Of a DNA stretch of 64,000 bases, positions 35,916 to 47,452 are shown piece by piece. Within the stretch, counting starts at the first letter, position 1. Every line of letters begins with the position of its first letter. Position numbers and translations under genes: made by a program. Source of the stretch: Paracyclopina nana (lineage: Eukaryota > Arthropoda > Copepoda > Cyclopoida > Cyclopettidae); assembly GCA_019096065.1 (NCBI GenBank), contig JAGUCH010000002.1, positions 15,326,501 to 15,390,500 of the forward strand, given 5' to 3'. The notes beneath the pieces were generated by a model. The model searched no databases, was not told the DNA's origin, and was given only the letters and a program-made list of their open reading frames with translations.

Positions 35916-36892
35916 CTGGAAAGCGAACAAGGCATATTGAATGCTTCGATAATTAAATGCGAGTGCTCTAAGCATGTTCGTCGTAATTGTCTTGTCCTAT
36001 TTATCTATGCAAAAGGGTATGTACTGTGCATTGGCTTTTTTCTAGCGCGACTCTTTTTGTACAAATATATAATGACAGTTCTTCAAAATTCCTACTTATT
36101 GACAATTTTAGTTGCCAACCAATCTTGAAGAGGATAACCAGTCAGTAAATTATCGTATATTGTGAAGATACCAATCAATAAATGTAAAGAAACATATTTT
36201 TTCAAATAATTTATCCTAAGTATGCAGCTTTCAATCGATGCCATTGGATGCTCAAATCTCGAATCACATATTATTTGCCAGCTTTTAATTTCTAATTCTT
36301 TATGGCAACTGAGTCAATAGCTTCCTCTAAGGAAGAGAGATTTTTTGAAGCTCTTTGCACTTTATTTTTTAAAAAAAGAAGAGACTACTTTTGCCTTTAG
36401 CAAACTCTTACTCAGTTGATTTAATTTATATTTATTGTATATTTACTATCTTTAAGTATCTTCGCTATGCATAGCTATACAGAGCATAGCATACTATGCA
36501 GAGCGCTCTACAGAGCCAGATCGGAATGTTGCAAAAACATGTTAAAAAAACACGTAAAGCATATTTTTTAGTCCAGCTGGTAAGCACGAAATTTTTGGCT
36601 AACTGCAATTTAGCACTTTTTTTGCTTTTCGACCAAATAAAAAAATGGTCCATTTTTTGAAGCCAGATACTGCCCAACAAAGTTTGCTAATTTCTGCATG
36701 TATATCTTTGTTAAGCAGACTTGAGATCATGGTCATTTTGAGTTTGGGCAGCGTCTGGGGGGACTTCTTTAATGAACATTTTAAGATTTATGGAAAAAGA
36801 TTGTTTAATTATAAAACCTTCGTTTATTAGTGATGAACTGTACATGCATGAACTGAAAATGAAATTTCAATATGAATATGGGGCATGAGGAG

Positions 36893-37020
36893 CAACTTTT
36901 GTTTTTGTCATACTTAGGTAATATCAATTTTAGGGGTAGTTATTTGACAAAAACTAATTCACTTACTTTAGAAGTACCCCCTAAAATGATCCAAGACTAA
37001 CATGACAAAAATAAAAGTTG
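36893..37020. repeat. Hairpin-like inverted repeat, 46-bp arms
   Basis: 36893-36938 (CAACTTTTGTTTTTGTCAT...) is matched in reverse complement by 36975-37020, imperfectly but over its whole length, with a 36-bp spacer. It is probably a tiny MITE. Confidence 0.6.
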
Positions 37021-37713
37021 TTTAATATCCCACACATTTATAATAAATTTTCAGCTCATTATCTTCAGGTTCATTCAACAAATCTATAAGTTTAAACATC
37101 ACTAGTGTATGTTTATTATGAAAGTATTCTAGAAAGCAATCAAACCTCATTCAAGTAAAAATAAAAGTTGCTTGCCACAGCCAATAATTAAAATAATTTT
37201 CAGAGGCGAAAAATGAATCTTTTAACATACAAACTTAATTCTTGCAACTAACACCATTCTTTTCCAAAACTCCTAAAATGTCCAGATGCTGCCAAAACAA
37301 AAAGTGACCATAACAAAAATTGTTCACAATGTATCATTACTATAATAAAATTTCTTTATTAGGCCATAAATCTGAAGTCTGTGAAACATAGTTATGTGGC
37401 TAAAATTAGCGAAACTTTGATGGACAATATATGGCTCCGAACAAAAAAGGGTCATTTTTTATTCTTTTATTTGAAAGTACTAACCTTTGGCTGACTCTGT
37501 GCAAAAAATGAAAAAAATTCATCCGCGGGAAGGTTCCTCAATTTTGCACCAAAGTTAACCCCTAAAATTCACATTTAGCCCCTTGGAGCACAGTGGGCAT
37601 GCATGACGACAACTTTTATCCCATTTCCAAAGACACCCTGAGAGGGTCTAACAATGGCCTAAAAATGGGTTGGTAAAAGTTGCTTCATATGGCTTTGAGA
37701 GGGGTCCAAAGTT

Positions 37714-37868
37714 TTACTTCATAAGAATTTCGCAAAACTATTTGGAGGGCCAATATCTCCCCTCCCAGGGGCCCAAGGGCAAAATCCTTTGGCATGGCGA
37801 CTATCTAGGGGTAGCCCTTCAAGATGGTCCATAAGATTTTTCAGTAAGCTCTAGGTGCCACAAGAGTG
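37714..37868 (+). repeat. Interspersed repeat, second copy at 63846-63995 (inverted)
   Basis: Contains CATAAGAATTTC, CCAAGGGCAAAA and CTTTGGCA blocks in the same order as the reverse complement of 63846-63995. Unclassified. Confidence 0.6.
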
Positions 37869-38360
37869 ATGATTGAAAATTCTGTGAATGCTTTCCTTAG
37901 TAGCGCAATAAGCAAAACATAATTAAGAGAATAAAAAGCTAAATTCGTACATTCAAATAAAAATTGGCGAACCACGCGAATTTTGCTACACGTTATGAGG
38001 AAACCCCCCAAAAATAATAAGAGGATTCTTGGTCAAGTGGATCATAGTGGATTCTTTCAATTAGCAAAATCCAAAATTATTACGATACATTCACAGGCAT
38101 GGGTACACCCATAAAAAATGGAGAAAACATTTTTCATTTCCTTTTTAAATGTTTGCAAGCTAATTTTAGCCAATTTTGATTTCTACCATCATGCACGGCA
38201 TGAAAAATAAGCTATTCAAAATCCGAGGCTGCAACCTTTACTAAAGTAAACTTTTCATGCTTTTTTGTCACAAGAATCGCAAAAATTAAGAGAAAAAGCG
38301 CTAGAAATGCATTTGAGCTTGACAGCAGAAAAAAATTGTGAAATTAAGAACTTGGTTTAC

Positions 38361-38458
38361 CTTCTATGATTTCTTCTTGGATGTAGGAGTGCGAAGATAC
38401 GAATACTCGAGAGGTGAAGAAAAAGTCCTGCTTGGCCTTCTTGACCACGACGACGGAG
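38361..38458 (-). CDS. Putative internal exon, alternative importin-beta C-terminal tail
   Basis: A 98-nt segment flanked on the - strand by AATCTTGCAG and by GAAG|GTAAAC. In phase 2-in, phase 1-out it is open (begins SVVVVKKAKQDFFFTSRVF, ends EEIIE). These phases fit both the importin-beta exon ending at 39261 via its GTGAGT donor and the exon at 35752-35915. The translation looks protein-like but I recognise no family. Confidence 0.42.
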
Positions 38459-39256
38459 CTGCAAGATTGAATTCAAAGGTGGATGTTTTTATTGAAGTCC
38501 ATGAATAGAACGCTCGCTCCAAGTCAGTTCATACAAATCGGCATCATCATTTCGCCAACAGCGCGTGGCTTAAACATACAGGTTTTTGGCATACGAGTGG
38601 TTTCGCAGTCGTCAGTGTTGACATGCTCATAAAATTTCGCACACTAAGCATACTTTGAGAGGCATCACAGCATAATACTTCTTTTTCATCAACAGCATGA
38701 ATCATATGGGTTCTCAGTTCTGGGTGGGTGCATGGGAGTAACGTTCCATTTTCGGAAGAACGGAGACAAGATTATTATTATTCTAAAATTATTGCTCTGA
38801 AATATTCAGAAAAAAGCGCCTGCGCGCCTGTCTCACGTCATGGTGAAAAAAAGGGGAAAAGGGGGGCTTTCTTAGCTAAGGGGAGGGCGAAGTCTCACAG
38901 CTTAGTAAAAACGGAATGGAGATCACAGCACAAGAATCGATTCTGAGTAGAATAGTAGCACAATTTCAACGTCCACAAATATCAATCATCAGTAACAGCA
39001 GAGTTTCACAAAACTTTTCTTTTTGTCTCTTCTTCTTCTTCTTTAACTTGAGGCCGGAGCGTTTTTCTCAATTTTCTCGAATAATGCGTGTCAGTTAGCA
39101 TATATAGTATATCTCATCTCATAAAAACACGAGATTCTCGCATCAGCAAACAGACGGGCTTTGTGTTCACACTTTGGGTTATAGCAATCTGCAAGGACAG
39201 AAAAAAATAGGGCACAATAAAACGTTAGTGCAAAAAAGAAGAAGCACAATATTCAC
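38459..39256. other. Downstream of importin-beta, no gene recognised
   Basis: Contains a short CpG-bearing stretch (near 38815-38830) in AT-rich DNA. It may be importin-beta 3' UTR, an intron, or a promoter; the sequence does not decide. Confidence 0.35.
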
Positions 39257-42200
39257 TCACCAAGAGTTGTTGGCGTTCTTCAGCTTTCTGATTTCTTTGG
39301 TGGCCCACTGGCTCAAGGTTTTCGTCTTGCTGGTCTTGGACCTTCGGCCTTGGGTCAAGAGGTCGGAAATGGGCTCAACATCAAGCAGCCCCACCATATT
39401 TGCACCGAAAGCTGCGCAAAGGTCCCTGCAAGATCATAAAAGCATGGTTGTAACTCGGAGTTATCAAACGAGGCATATCATGATGCCACACTTGCGAATT
39501 CCAAGCTGAATCATTACTGTAGCAAGCCGTAAGGAACATGTCAGTCTATGTCAAAAATTGCACGTAACGAGGGCTTGCAAATGTAATTTTGAAGCAAGAA
39601 AAGCAACTCACCCTATGAGACCTGCGCAAGCGGCCACGGTTCCATCGGAGTGTTCGGAGTCTTGTGCCACGACAGTTATGAACTGAACGATGTAGGCGAC
39701 GTGCGGCTGGACCAAGGCGAGCTCGGGGGCCGGGTTGTTGGCGTTGCCATCGCCCTTCAGCCCCTGAATGATGCCCGCATAGGCTTCCAGGCAGCCCTCC
39801 CGCAGCTCGTTCAAGTAGTCGATCATGTCATAGTCGCTCTGTAACAAAAAGAAATCGAATCAAGCCTCAAATTTAAGAAAATTAAGGCATTCCCAATTAC
39901 CCTGTCAACCTGAGCCTGCGACGCCTGCATGAGAGTCTGCAGCACGAATTCGAGGTATTTCTTGAAATTGCCGCCCACGGCGAGGGCAATGTCTCCAAAG
40001 ACCGAGAGGATCTGCGGCTTGACCAGCCTGTGGACATCGTTGTTGCTCAGGTTCTCCAGGAGGATGGTCATGATCTCGTCGCAGAATGGCACGATCGCGG
40101 AGGAGAGCGCGCGGCAAATGTCTCCGACCAGTCCCACGGCCGCGTGGCACACCTGGTACTCGGCGGTGTTTTTCAGCCCGATCAGCAGGAAGGGCTTGAA
40201 GGCCTCCATGTACTTGTTGAAGGCTTCCCCGAGGACCTCGACCAAGGTGCTGACAGCCATGAGCGCGTCCTCTTGCACGCCGCCAGTCTTGTTGTTCACC
40301 GAGGACTGGAACATTTGCAGCAGGGCCCGCATGATCGAGTCGGAGATGAGGGGCGCGTGCTCGGGCTCCACCTTGCGCAGGACGCTCTGGAGCGTGGCGC
40401 ACAGCAGGGACTGGAGGTCGTTGTACTGAGCCCGCTCCGTCTGGGACTGGATGCGCGACTCCATCTGCAGCACCTGCTGGAGCCGGTCAAGAACCACCAT
40501 GATGGTGCGCTGGACAGTCACGTAGCAGTCCTTGGGCGAGTTCTTGATCATCTCCATCAGGGCTTCGTAGGCTGCGGACCTCAGGTTGGCCGAGGCGGCG
40601 TCCGAGCGGTCCGTGGTCTCCAGCAGCTTCTGCACGATGGGCTCGAAGTAGGCGGACAACACGTAGGTCTGAGGGGTGTCCTCAGAAGTCTCCTCGGCGG
40701 CCTCGTAGGCGGCCTCCGCGAGGGAGGTGAACGCCCAGCAGACATTGGCGGCCACCCTCGGCTCGGCAGAGAGGCCGGTCACCAGGGCCTCCAGCAGAGG
40801 CTGGAGGTAGTTCTCGTTGATGGCAGCCTCGCTGTTCAGCTCGCAGACGCGGCCTATGGTCCAAGCTGCGGTGTCCTTGACGGCCACGCTCTCATCCTTC
40901 ATCAACATGATGAACATGGGCATCGCGTCCTTGACGATCGGCTTCAGCTGGTTGGCATCAGGGCCCTCCAGGATGGCGCCGAAGGACATGAGGGCCGCAT
41001 CCCTGTAGCGCCAGTCCGCGTGCTTGATGTTCTCCTTCACGAAGGGAAGCACGTGGGGAACAATGTCATCCTCGCAACACGTGGCCAGCAGCATGAGACA
41101 CACGCCGGCGGCCTTGCACGGATTCCAGTCGTCCTCGTCGTCAAACTCCTCCTGCTTCGTCAGCGTTTGCATCAGAATGGGCACGATGAATTGGAGCGCG
41201 CCCTTGGCGTAGAACCTGGACACGTGCTCTGGAGGACGGCCCATTTCCGCCGCCTCGCTGGCCTCGATCTGAAGGTCCACTTCCTCGTCGCACACATTGG
41301 ACCAGAATTCGATGCCTTGCAGAGCCACCTCGTCGATGTCGGACTTCATGGCCTCCAAAGTGATGGCGAACAGAGCGGGGCCCATGTAGGTCTCCATGTA
41401 CTGATAGTAGAGGGACATGATTCTCACCAAGCATTGGAGGGCCGCCACCTTGACCTTGACATCGGGGGACTGAGTGGCCTCGCAGACCACTTGCATTATA
41501 AAGTGTCGCTCCGTCTAAAAAATATTCAGAACAATTTAGATATATGTTTTGTGATGCTATTTTTTCAAATGTGAATTGTGACGCATTGCTTTTAGCAAGA
41601 AAAAAGGTTATTAGCAAAAACTTTTGTGTAAGTAATCGCAGAAAATTTATTACACTCTATTTCCGACCATGGCAATAGAAAGAAGTCTGCACTTTGATGA
41701 AGTTACCGTAACAAACTAATAAAAAAAAGTAAAAAATAAACTAAAAGAGTAGACAAAGTTGTCTGAAAAAAGATAACACCGAGCGTTATTTTTTGCAAAA
41801 AAATGAGCCCTAAAACAAATTTTTCTGGTGACCTTGGTACATGGAAAGGACCTAAGACCTAAGGACCCGTTGCATTGGCTAAAAAGCAATAGCTGTTATG
41901 TTCTGCGCTATTCTGCTATGCTCTCTGCTGTAGTGAAACTACTAAAAATGTGTCACTTTGTAGTAGCGACAAAAATCGCAAGCTTACATCTTTCTCAAAG
42001 TTGGCTCTGGTGAACTCGAGCGAGTTAAGCAAAGCATTCGTGGCAGCAAGCCTGACATGACTGCTAGGCTCGTCGCTCTTCATGCCATGCACGATCGCAG
42101 TCAAAATTTCATTTGACTTGGCCTCCAAGCATCTGTGATCCTGGATGTCCTGGCAGATGTAGCCAATGGCCTCCAGAGTGGCCTCTTTGACCATCTCCGT

Positions 42201-42787
42201 ACTGTTTGGACTAGTGACATTGGCCACGAGGACTTGCAGCAGGCTCGGCCACAGGTTGCGCGGCAGCTCCACAACGGCCACGCACTGGACGCATTGAGCA
42301 GCGGCAGAGGGGCGGTAGCCCTCCGTACCAAGAGCGCTGAGGATGTTGTTTTTGATGTAGTTCCGCATGTCATCTGGGATGGCCAGCCACCGCTCCTGGA
42401 AGTTGAGTTTGACTCCGTCATCGTTGGAGGTGAGGCGATTTTTAAGCTGAAGCCCAGCTTGACGTCGTGCAACTGCGGAATGGCCCACGTGTGCCAAGAT
42501 GTCAGAGAGTGTCTTGAGGAGCTCGGGCTGAAAATTGAACGAAATGACTCAAATGTCGAGGTACTTGAGCCGTGGCTCTGAAATATTTACCAAATTGGTG
42601 AGAGCTGCCCGCTCAAGGAAGTCCTGTGCGGCCGTCAACTCATTTTGATCTGGAAAAATATGTCAGTTAAGCAACTAGCAAACATGGCGCCATGTGGCCA
42701 AAGTCGGCCTTTTTCGCATCTCAACTTACCAGCCGATATCGTCTTCTCTAAGACGGCCAATAGCTGGGCGGCCGCATCGTGGTTCAT
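39257..42787 (-). CDS. KPNB1: Importin subunit beta-1 (6 exons, 888 aa)
   Basis: Nuclear import receptor that binds RanGTP, importin-alpha and FG-nucleoporins. Exons in order of transcription: 42730-42787, 42591-42649, 41988-42527, 39901-41514, 39612-39838, 39257-39425. The protein is a HEAT-repeat superhelix throughout (LEKTISA start; [84 protein letters not shown] near the end). Length is normal (about 876-884 in animals). The stop TGA used here coincides with a strong GTGAGT donor, so splicing there would replace the last residue by an 86-residue tail. The 473-nt intron 41515-41987 shows nothing notable. The start is shared with a divergent promoter region towards AARS. Confidence 0.95.
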
Positions 42788-43662
42788 TTTGTCGCTTAGA
42801 ATTTGTCGGTTGGAGGAAGGACTCCACGAAAAAAAGGTGCTAATGCTCCGGCGAGAATTTGAATCACGCTCCAAATCGGTCGTCGTTGCTTTTTCCGTGT
42901 CAGTCTCAATTATAACGCGCGGTCACAATAAAGTAAACAAATACCAAGTCCCATTGTACTTTTGTTGCCAAATATTTGCAAAAAGTGCCACAACTGGTCA
43001 TTGTCTCAAAGGTAAAAGTACTGAAAGATAACGCTGTTCTTCTTTGTTCTGCTTTTGGCGGATTCTCGCAAAATTTGACTACATTTGTGAATGACCAAAA
43101 CAGAAGTGCTGAAGTTTGAAAGTTCTGTGCTCGGAAACAACGTGGACTTCATAAAGCGGTAGGGTGAATGATGAAATATTTCACTAACGTCATATCATTT
43201 AAATTTATTCACATAAGTATCATAACAATAACATTGATGTAGGGCGATCCCAGCGGCCTTTATGGGCAACATTTGTGATTTTCAGCTGACACTGCTCGAG
43301 CAAAAAAACTGAGTTGGCGCGTTTTTGCGACTCCTAAAGTAGTTCGAAATAAAGACCCAAGCACATAAGAGTTATCAATTTTGGTAAAGGATTACTTTAT
43401 GACGGTAAAATAAAATGATTTTAAATCTATTATACCCAAAAAAACATAGAACATCAAGACGTTAAAGTCCTGAAGCTATGCATTAGTAAAAACAAAGTAA
43501 CCATTTACAATAACTATTTGCCCTAAATAAAGTGGCTCAACTCATCAATACAAAATGTGATTTTGAACTCGGCTCACAAGTGTTTCTTCAAAAAACTCGG
43601 TAGATGGAGTGTCTTTGTTATGATACTGCTATCTATTGTTCGCCAAATCATAGCTCGTCAAA
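42788..43662. promoter_or_regulatory. Divergent region importin-beta / AlaRS
   Basis: 875 bp between opposite start codons of two housekeeping genes. Contains AACGCGCGGT near 42917 and GTTGGCGCG near 43313. No RNA gene or exon is seen. Confidence 0.4.
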
Positions 43663-46600
43663 ATGGATTCCAAAATGACGGCCAAGCAAATCCGGCAAAA
43701 GTTCATCGACTTTTTTGCCGAAAAACACGAGCATGTCTATGTTCACTCTTCCTCGACCATTCCCCTCGATGATCCTACCTTGCTCTTTGCCAATGCTGGC
43801 ATGAATCAGTTCAAACCGGTGTTTGTTGGCACAGTGGATCCCAACAGTGACATGGCCAAGTGGAAAAGAACTGTCAACTCGCAAAAGTGCATTCGCGCCG
43901 GTGGAAAGCACAATGACTTGGACGATGTGGGTAAGGACGTGTACCACCACACCTTCTTCGAAATGTTGGGTAACTGGTCCTTTGGCGACTACTTCAAAAA
44001 AGAGGTGTGTGAGTGGGCTTGGGATCTTTTGGTGAACGAGCTCAAGATTCCCCACGAGAGGTTGTATGTCACCTACTTTGGCGGGGAGCCTTCTGCTGGC
44101 CTTGAGCCCGACTTGGAATGTAAACAAATCTGGATGAAGCTCGGCGTTCCCGAGGAGAGAATCCTGCCTGGAAACATGAAGGACAACTTTTGGGAGATGG
44201 GTGACACCGGCCCTTGCGGACCGTGCTCAGAAATTCACTATGATCGAATTGGCAACCGCAATGCTGCCCATTTGGTGAACATGGATGATCCGGATGTCCT
44301 CGAGATATGGAACTTGGTGTTCATGCAATTCAACAGAGAGAGCGACCGATCCTTGAAGTCTCTGCCCAACAAGCATATTGATTGTGGCATGGGGTTGGAA
44401 AGACTTGTCTCTGTCATCCAAGGCAAACGATCCAACTACGACACTGACCTCTTCCTTCCTCTGTTCAAAGCTATCGAAAGAGATTCGGGAGTTGGCAGAC
44501 CCTACAAAGGCCTTCTTGGTGATGAAGATGTTGGCAAAGTTGACATGGCTTACAGGGTTATTGCAGATCACATTCGCACCCTCACTGTTGCCTTGTCCGA
44601 CGGTGGGAGGCCTGATAATGTGGGTAGAGGATACGTGCTTCGAAGAATTCTGCGCAGAGGAATTCGATTTGCATCTGAAAATCTGAACGCAAAGCCAGGT
44701 TTCTTCTCTGGCCTCGTTGATACAGTCTGTGAAATTTTAGGCGACTTTTTCCCAGAGCTCAACAAAGATCCTCAGGCTGTCAAGGATGTGATTGATGAAG
44801 AGGAAACCCAGTTCCTCAAAACTCTCAGCAGAGGCAGAAGGCTGTTGGACCGCACCATTGCCAAGATGTCTGCCGGCACCAAAGTTCTGCCCGGAGACAT
44901 CGCCTGGAGGCTCTATGACACCTATGGCTTCCCAGTCGACCTCACCCAACTCATGGCGGAAGAGAGAGGCATGTCGGTGGACGTTGAAGGCTATGAAAAG
45001 GCCAAGGCTGAGGCAGTTCTGGCAAGTCAGGGAAAAACTGCTGGTGCAGAAGACAAGATTGCTCTAGATGTGCACGCCATCAATGAGCTCAAACAAAAGG
45101 GAGTTAAGCCCACAGATGACTTGTTGAAGTACCACTATTCACCTGAGAGTGCTGATCCCAATGCGCCTTACAAGTTTGAGAGCTGCCAGAGCAAAGTGAT
45201 CGGCTTGAGGCGAGACAAGAAATTTGTGGAGGAAGTTAAAAGTGGCGAGGAATGCGGAGTCCTGCTTGAGAAAACATGCTTCTATGCTGAGCAAGGAGGG
45301 CAGACCTTTGACGAGGGCTTCCTGGTCAAGTCTGACGATGACTCGGTTGAGGTTAAAGTTACCAACGTGCAGGTTCGAGGTGGCTACATTCTACACATGG
45401 GTAGGGTTGAGGGTGACTTGAAGGTTGGTGATGTTGTCACCCTGCAAATTGACGAGAAGAGGCGGAAAAACGTCATGAACAATCACACTGGAACGCATAT
45501 TCTCAACTATGCTCTGAGGCAAAGTTTGGGAGCGGAAGCTGATCAGCGGGGATCGTTGGTGGCTCCAGACCGGCTCAGGTTTGACTTTACTGCTGCCAAG
45601 GCAATGACCGTAGCTCAAGTAAAAAAGGCCGAAGATGTGGCCAACGAAATGGTGCAGAAAAACGAGGAGGTTTTCGCCAAAGAAACTCCACTCGCTCTCG
45701 CCAAAGCAATCCAAGGCCTCAGAGCAGTGTTTGATGAAACCTATCCCGATCCTGTGCGAGTGGTGAGCATTGGTGTCCCCGTTGACACTCTTACTGCCGA
45801 TCCCACAGGTCCAGCTGGAGCGAGAACCTCAGTTGAGTTTTGCGGTGGAACTCATCTCAGGAGAGCAGGGCACGTCGGCCCCTTTATCATTGCCTCTGAG
45901 GAAGCCATTGCCAAAGGCATTCGCAGAGTTGTTGCCCTCACTGGTCCTGAGGCAACAAAGGCCATCAACAAGCAAAAGCTTCTGGAGAACGAGCTGTCAA
46001 AGGTGAAAGACAAAATCAACAGTGAAGGCCTTGCGAGGAAAGTGATGGTCAAGCTCATCACAGACTTGGATGAGGACATTTCCGCTGCGCAAATCTCTTA
46101 CTGGAAAAAGGATGAAATGCGAAACGAGTTGAAAGCCCTCAAAAAAGCCATTGACGACAAGGATAAGGAGCGTAAAGCTGCTGTCATGACTGAAGTGGTG
46201 GAGCTCACCAAGTCTATTCTCGTCTCTCATCCAGGCATGCCATTTTTTGTGTACGAATTCAATGCATTTGCGCAAAACAAGGTCTTGGATGGAGCGTTGA
46301 AGCAGGTCAAGGCTCTCAGTCCTTCGACTGCAGCCATGTTCTTCTCGAGTGATGAGGACACGGGCAAAATCCTTTGCTTGGCTCAGGTGCCAAAAGAGCT
46401 GATTTCGGGCAAAGGTCTCAAGGCCAATGAGTGGTGTCAAAGTGTACAAGGCATCATTGGAGGCAAAGGCGGTGGAAAACCAGAGAGTGCTCAAGCGAGT
46501 GGTAGCAAGATTGAAGCCACAAAGGAGGCAATGAAAGCTGCCATCTCTTATGCAGAGGCCAAATTGGGAGTTGTCATGCCAAGCCTTCAAGGTGATGCCA

Positions 46601-47238
46601 ATGCTGCTTCCAACGACGATGCACCAAGTGATTATGTAGTTGTGGAGAAGCCCAAGGCTGATCTCTCAGCTGGTCCCATTCTCAAGTGTAGGCTTGGAAC
46701 TCCTGCTGCTAACATGGTTGCCATTGCTGCTTCCTACGCTGGAATGAGTTTGCAGCTGGAGGAAAGCAGTGGTGACGCTATTCTTGTCTTGGATAGCCAA
46801 ACGAGCATCAAATCTTCATTAGCGATTGCCATGTATATTTGTTCCAAAAAGCAGCCATCGTCGTCGTTGTTGGGCAAGGAGCCCACACAAGTGCTCCAGT
46901 GGGTGTTCTATGCTTTGGGAGATGTGAGTGCTGCTAGCTTGGATTGGGCTCTCAAGGGCCAAGACAAGGCTTGCAAGGAAATTCTTAAGAAGCAAGAGCA
47001 GTATTTGCTGACGAGAACCTTTTTGGCTGGAGAGAGACTTACCCTGGCTGACATTGCCATGGCAGCTTCTCTGCTGCCTGCTTACCAGCACGCCATGGAT
47101 GAAAAGACCAGAAAGTCCTTCCCCAACAGCTTGAGGTGGTTCAACACATGCATCCACCAGTCCAAGTTTCTTACTGTCTTGGGTAATGTCAAGTTGTGCG
47201 ATAAACCCAATGTCGACAAAAAGAAGAGCAAGAATTGA
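43663..47238 (+). CDS. AARS1: Cytosolic alanyl-tRNA synthetase with an added C-terminal GST-like domain (1191 aa, intronless)
   Basis: Charges tRNA-Ala; class II synthetase. Residues 1-about 955 follow the normal family order: catalytic domain ([52 protein letters not shown]), tRNA-recognition region ([20 protein letters not shown]), editing domain with metal ligands H608, H612 (HTGTH), C727 and H731 (CGGTH), and C-Ala domain ([14 protein letters not shown]). After a linker, residues about 1004-1181 form a GST-type domain absent from usual AlaRS (about 968 aa). Its C-half ([40 protein letters not shown]) is very close to eEF1B-gamma. A Lys-rich tail ends the protein. One open frame covers both parts. 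GST-like domains in other synthetases mediate multi-protein assembly; that role here is inference. Convergent with the SUN gene. Confidence 0.95.
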   Translation: MDSKMTAKQIRQKFIDFFAEKHEHVYVHSSSTIPLDDPTLLFANAGMNQFKPVFVGTVDPNSDMAKWKRTVNSQKCIRAGGKHNDLDDVGKDVYHHTFFEMLGNWSFGDYFKKEVCEWAWDLLVNELKIPHERLYVTYFGGEPSAGLEPDLECKQIWMKLGVPEERILPGNMKDNFWEMGDTGPCGPCSEIHYDRIGNRNAAHLVNMDDPDVLEIWNLVFMQFNRESDRSLKSLPNKHIDCGMGLERLVSVIQGKRSNYDTDLFLPLFKAIERDSGVGRPYKGLLGDEDVGKVDMAYRVIADHIRTLTVALSDGGRPDNVGRGYVLRRILRRGIRFASENLNAKPGFFSGLVDTVCEILGDFFPELNKDPQAVKDVIDEEETQFLKTLSRGRRLLDRTIAKMSAGTKVLPGDIAWRLYDTYGFPVDLTQLMAEERGMSVDVEGYEKAKAEAVLASQGKTAGAEDKIALDVHAINELKQKGVKPTDDLLKYHYSPESADPNAPYKFESCQSKVIGLRRDKKFVEEVKSGEECGVLLEKTCFYAEQGGQTFDEGFLVKSDDDSVEVKVTNVQVRGGYILHMGRVEGDLKVGDVVTLQIDEKRRKNVMNNHTGTHILNYALRQSLGAEADQRGSLVAPDRLRFDFTAAKAMTVAQVKKAEDVANEMVQKNEEVFAKETPLALAKAIQGLRAVFDETYPDPVRVVSIGVPVDTLTADPTGPAGARTSVEFCGGTHLRRAGHVGPFIIASEEAIAKGIRRVVALTGPEATKAINKQKLLENELSKVKDKINSEGLARKVMVKLITDLDEDISAAQISYWKKDEMRNELKALKKAIDDKDKERKAAVMTEVVELTKSILVSHPGMPFFVYEFNAFAQNKVLDGALKQVKALSPSTAAMFFSSDEDTGKILCLAQVPKELISGKGLKANEWCQSVQGIIGGKGGGKPESAQASGSKIEATKEAMKAAISYAEAKLGVVMPSLQGDANAASNDDAPSDYVVVEKPKADLSAGPILKCRLGTPAANMVAIAASYAGMSLQLEESSGDAILVLDSQTSIKSSLAIAMYICSKKQPSSSLLGKEPTQVLQWVFYALGDVSAASLDWALKGQDKACKEILKKQEQYLLTRTFLAGERLTLADIAMAASLLPAYQHAMDEKTRKSFPNSLRWFNTCIHQSKFLTVLGNVKLCDKPNVDKKKSKN

Positions 47239-47393
47239 TTTTCTTATTTAATTAAGGCCTTTTTTGTACCATGTTTCGTTGTTCTGTAAGCATAATTTTT
47301 GCTCTTCTCTAGCCCAAATGAATAACGCCCAATGATAAAACTTCAGCTCTTTGTCCAAGTTTGGAGCTAATGATGACACAACCAATTCAGTCA

Positions 47394-47399
47394 AATAAA
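47394..47399 (+). terminator. Polyadenylation signal of AlaRS
   Basis: AATAAA 156 nt after the AlaRS stop codon. It is 8 bp from the opposite-strand signal of the SUN gene. Confidence 0.65.
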
Positions 47400-47407
47400 A
47401 TGGAGGT

Positions 47408-47413
47408 TTTATT
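47408..47413 (-). terminator. Polyadenylation signal of the SUN gene
   Basis: TTTATT on the + strand (AATAAA on the - strand), about 40 nt past the SUN stop codon. The two transcripts' 3' ends should overlap. Confidence 0.65.
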
Positions 47414-47452
47414 GTTTTTACATAAGGAGAAACTTAATAGAGTTAAAGCTTT

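Larger units (their letters stand above)
35916..38360. other. AT-rich, repeat-bearing 2.4 kb, no gene recognised
   Basis: No convincing exon on either strand. It contains a hairpin-like inverted repeat (36893-37020) and an interspersed repeat (37714-37868). If the two putative tail exons are real, this is an intron of a - strand transcript. Confidence 0.4.

Noticed and set aside
40030..41574. Long + strand ORF (514 codons) opposite importin-beta
   Set aside because: It mirrors the highly biased importin-beta exon; its translation is His/Gly/Leu-rich and lacks any domain, while the - strand is a clear HEAT-repeat protein.
43663..47238. AlaRS-GST fusion as a gene-prediction artefact
   Set aside because: There is no intron or stop between the parts; the frame is continuous in the given sequence.
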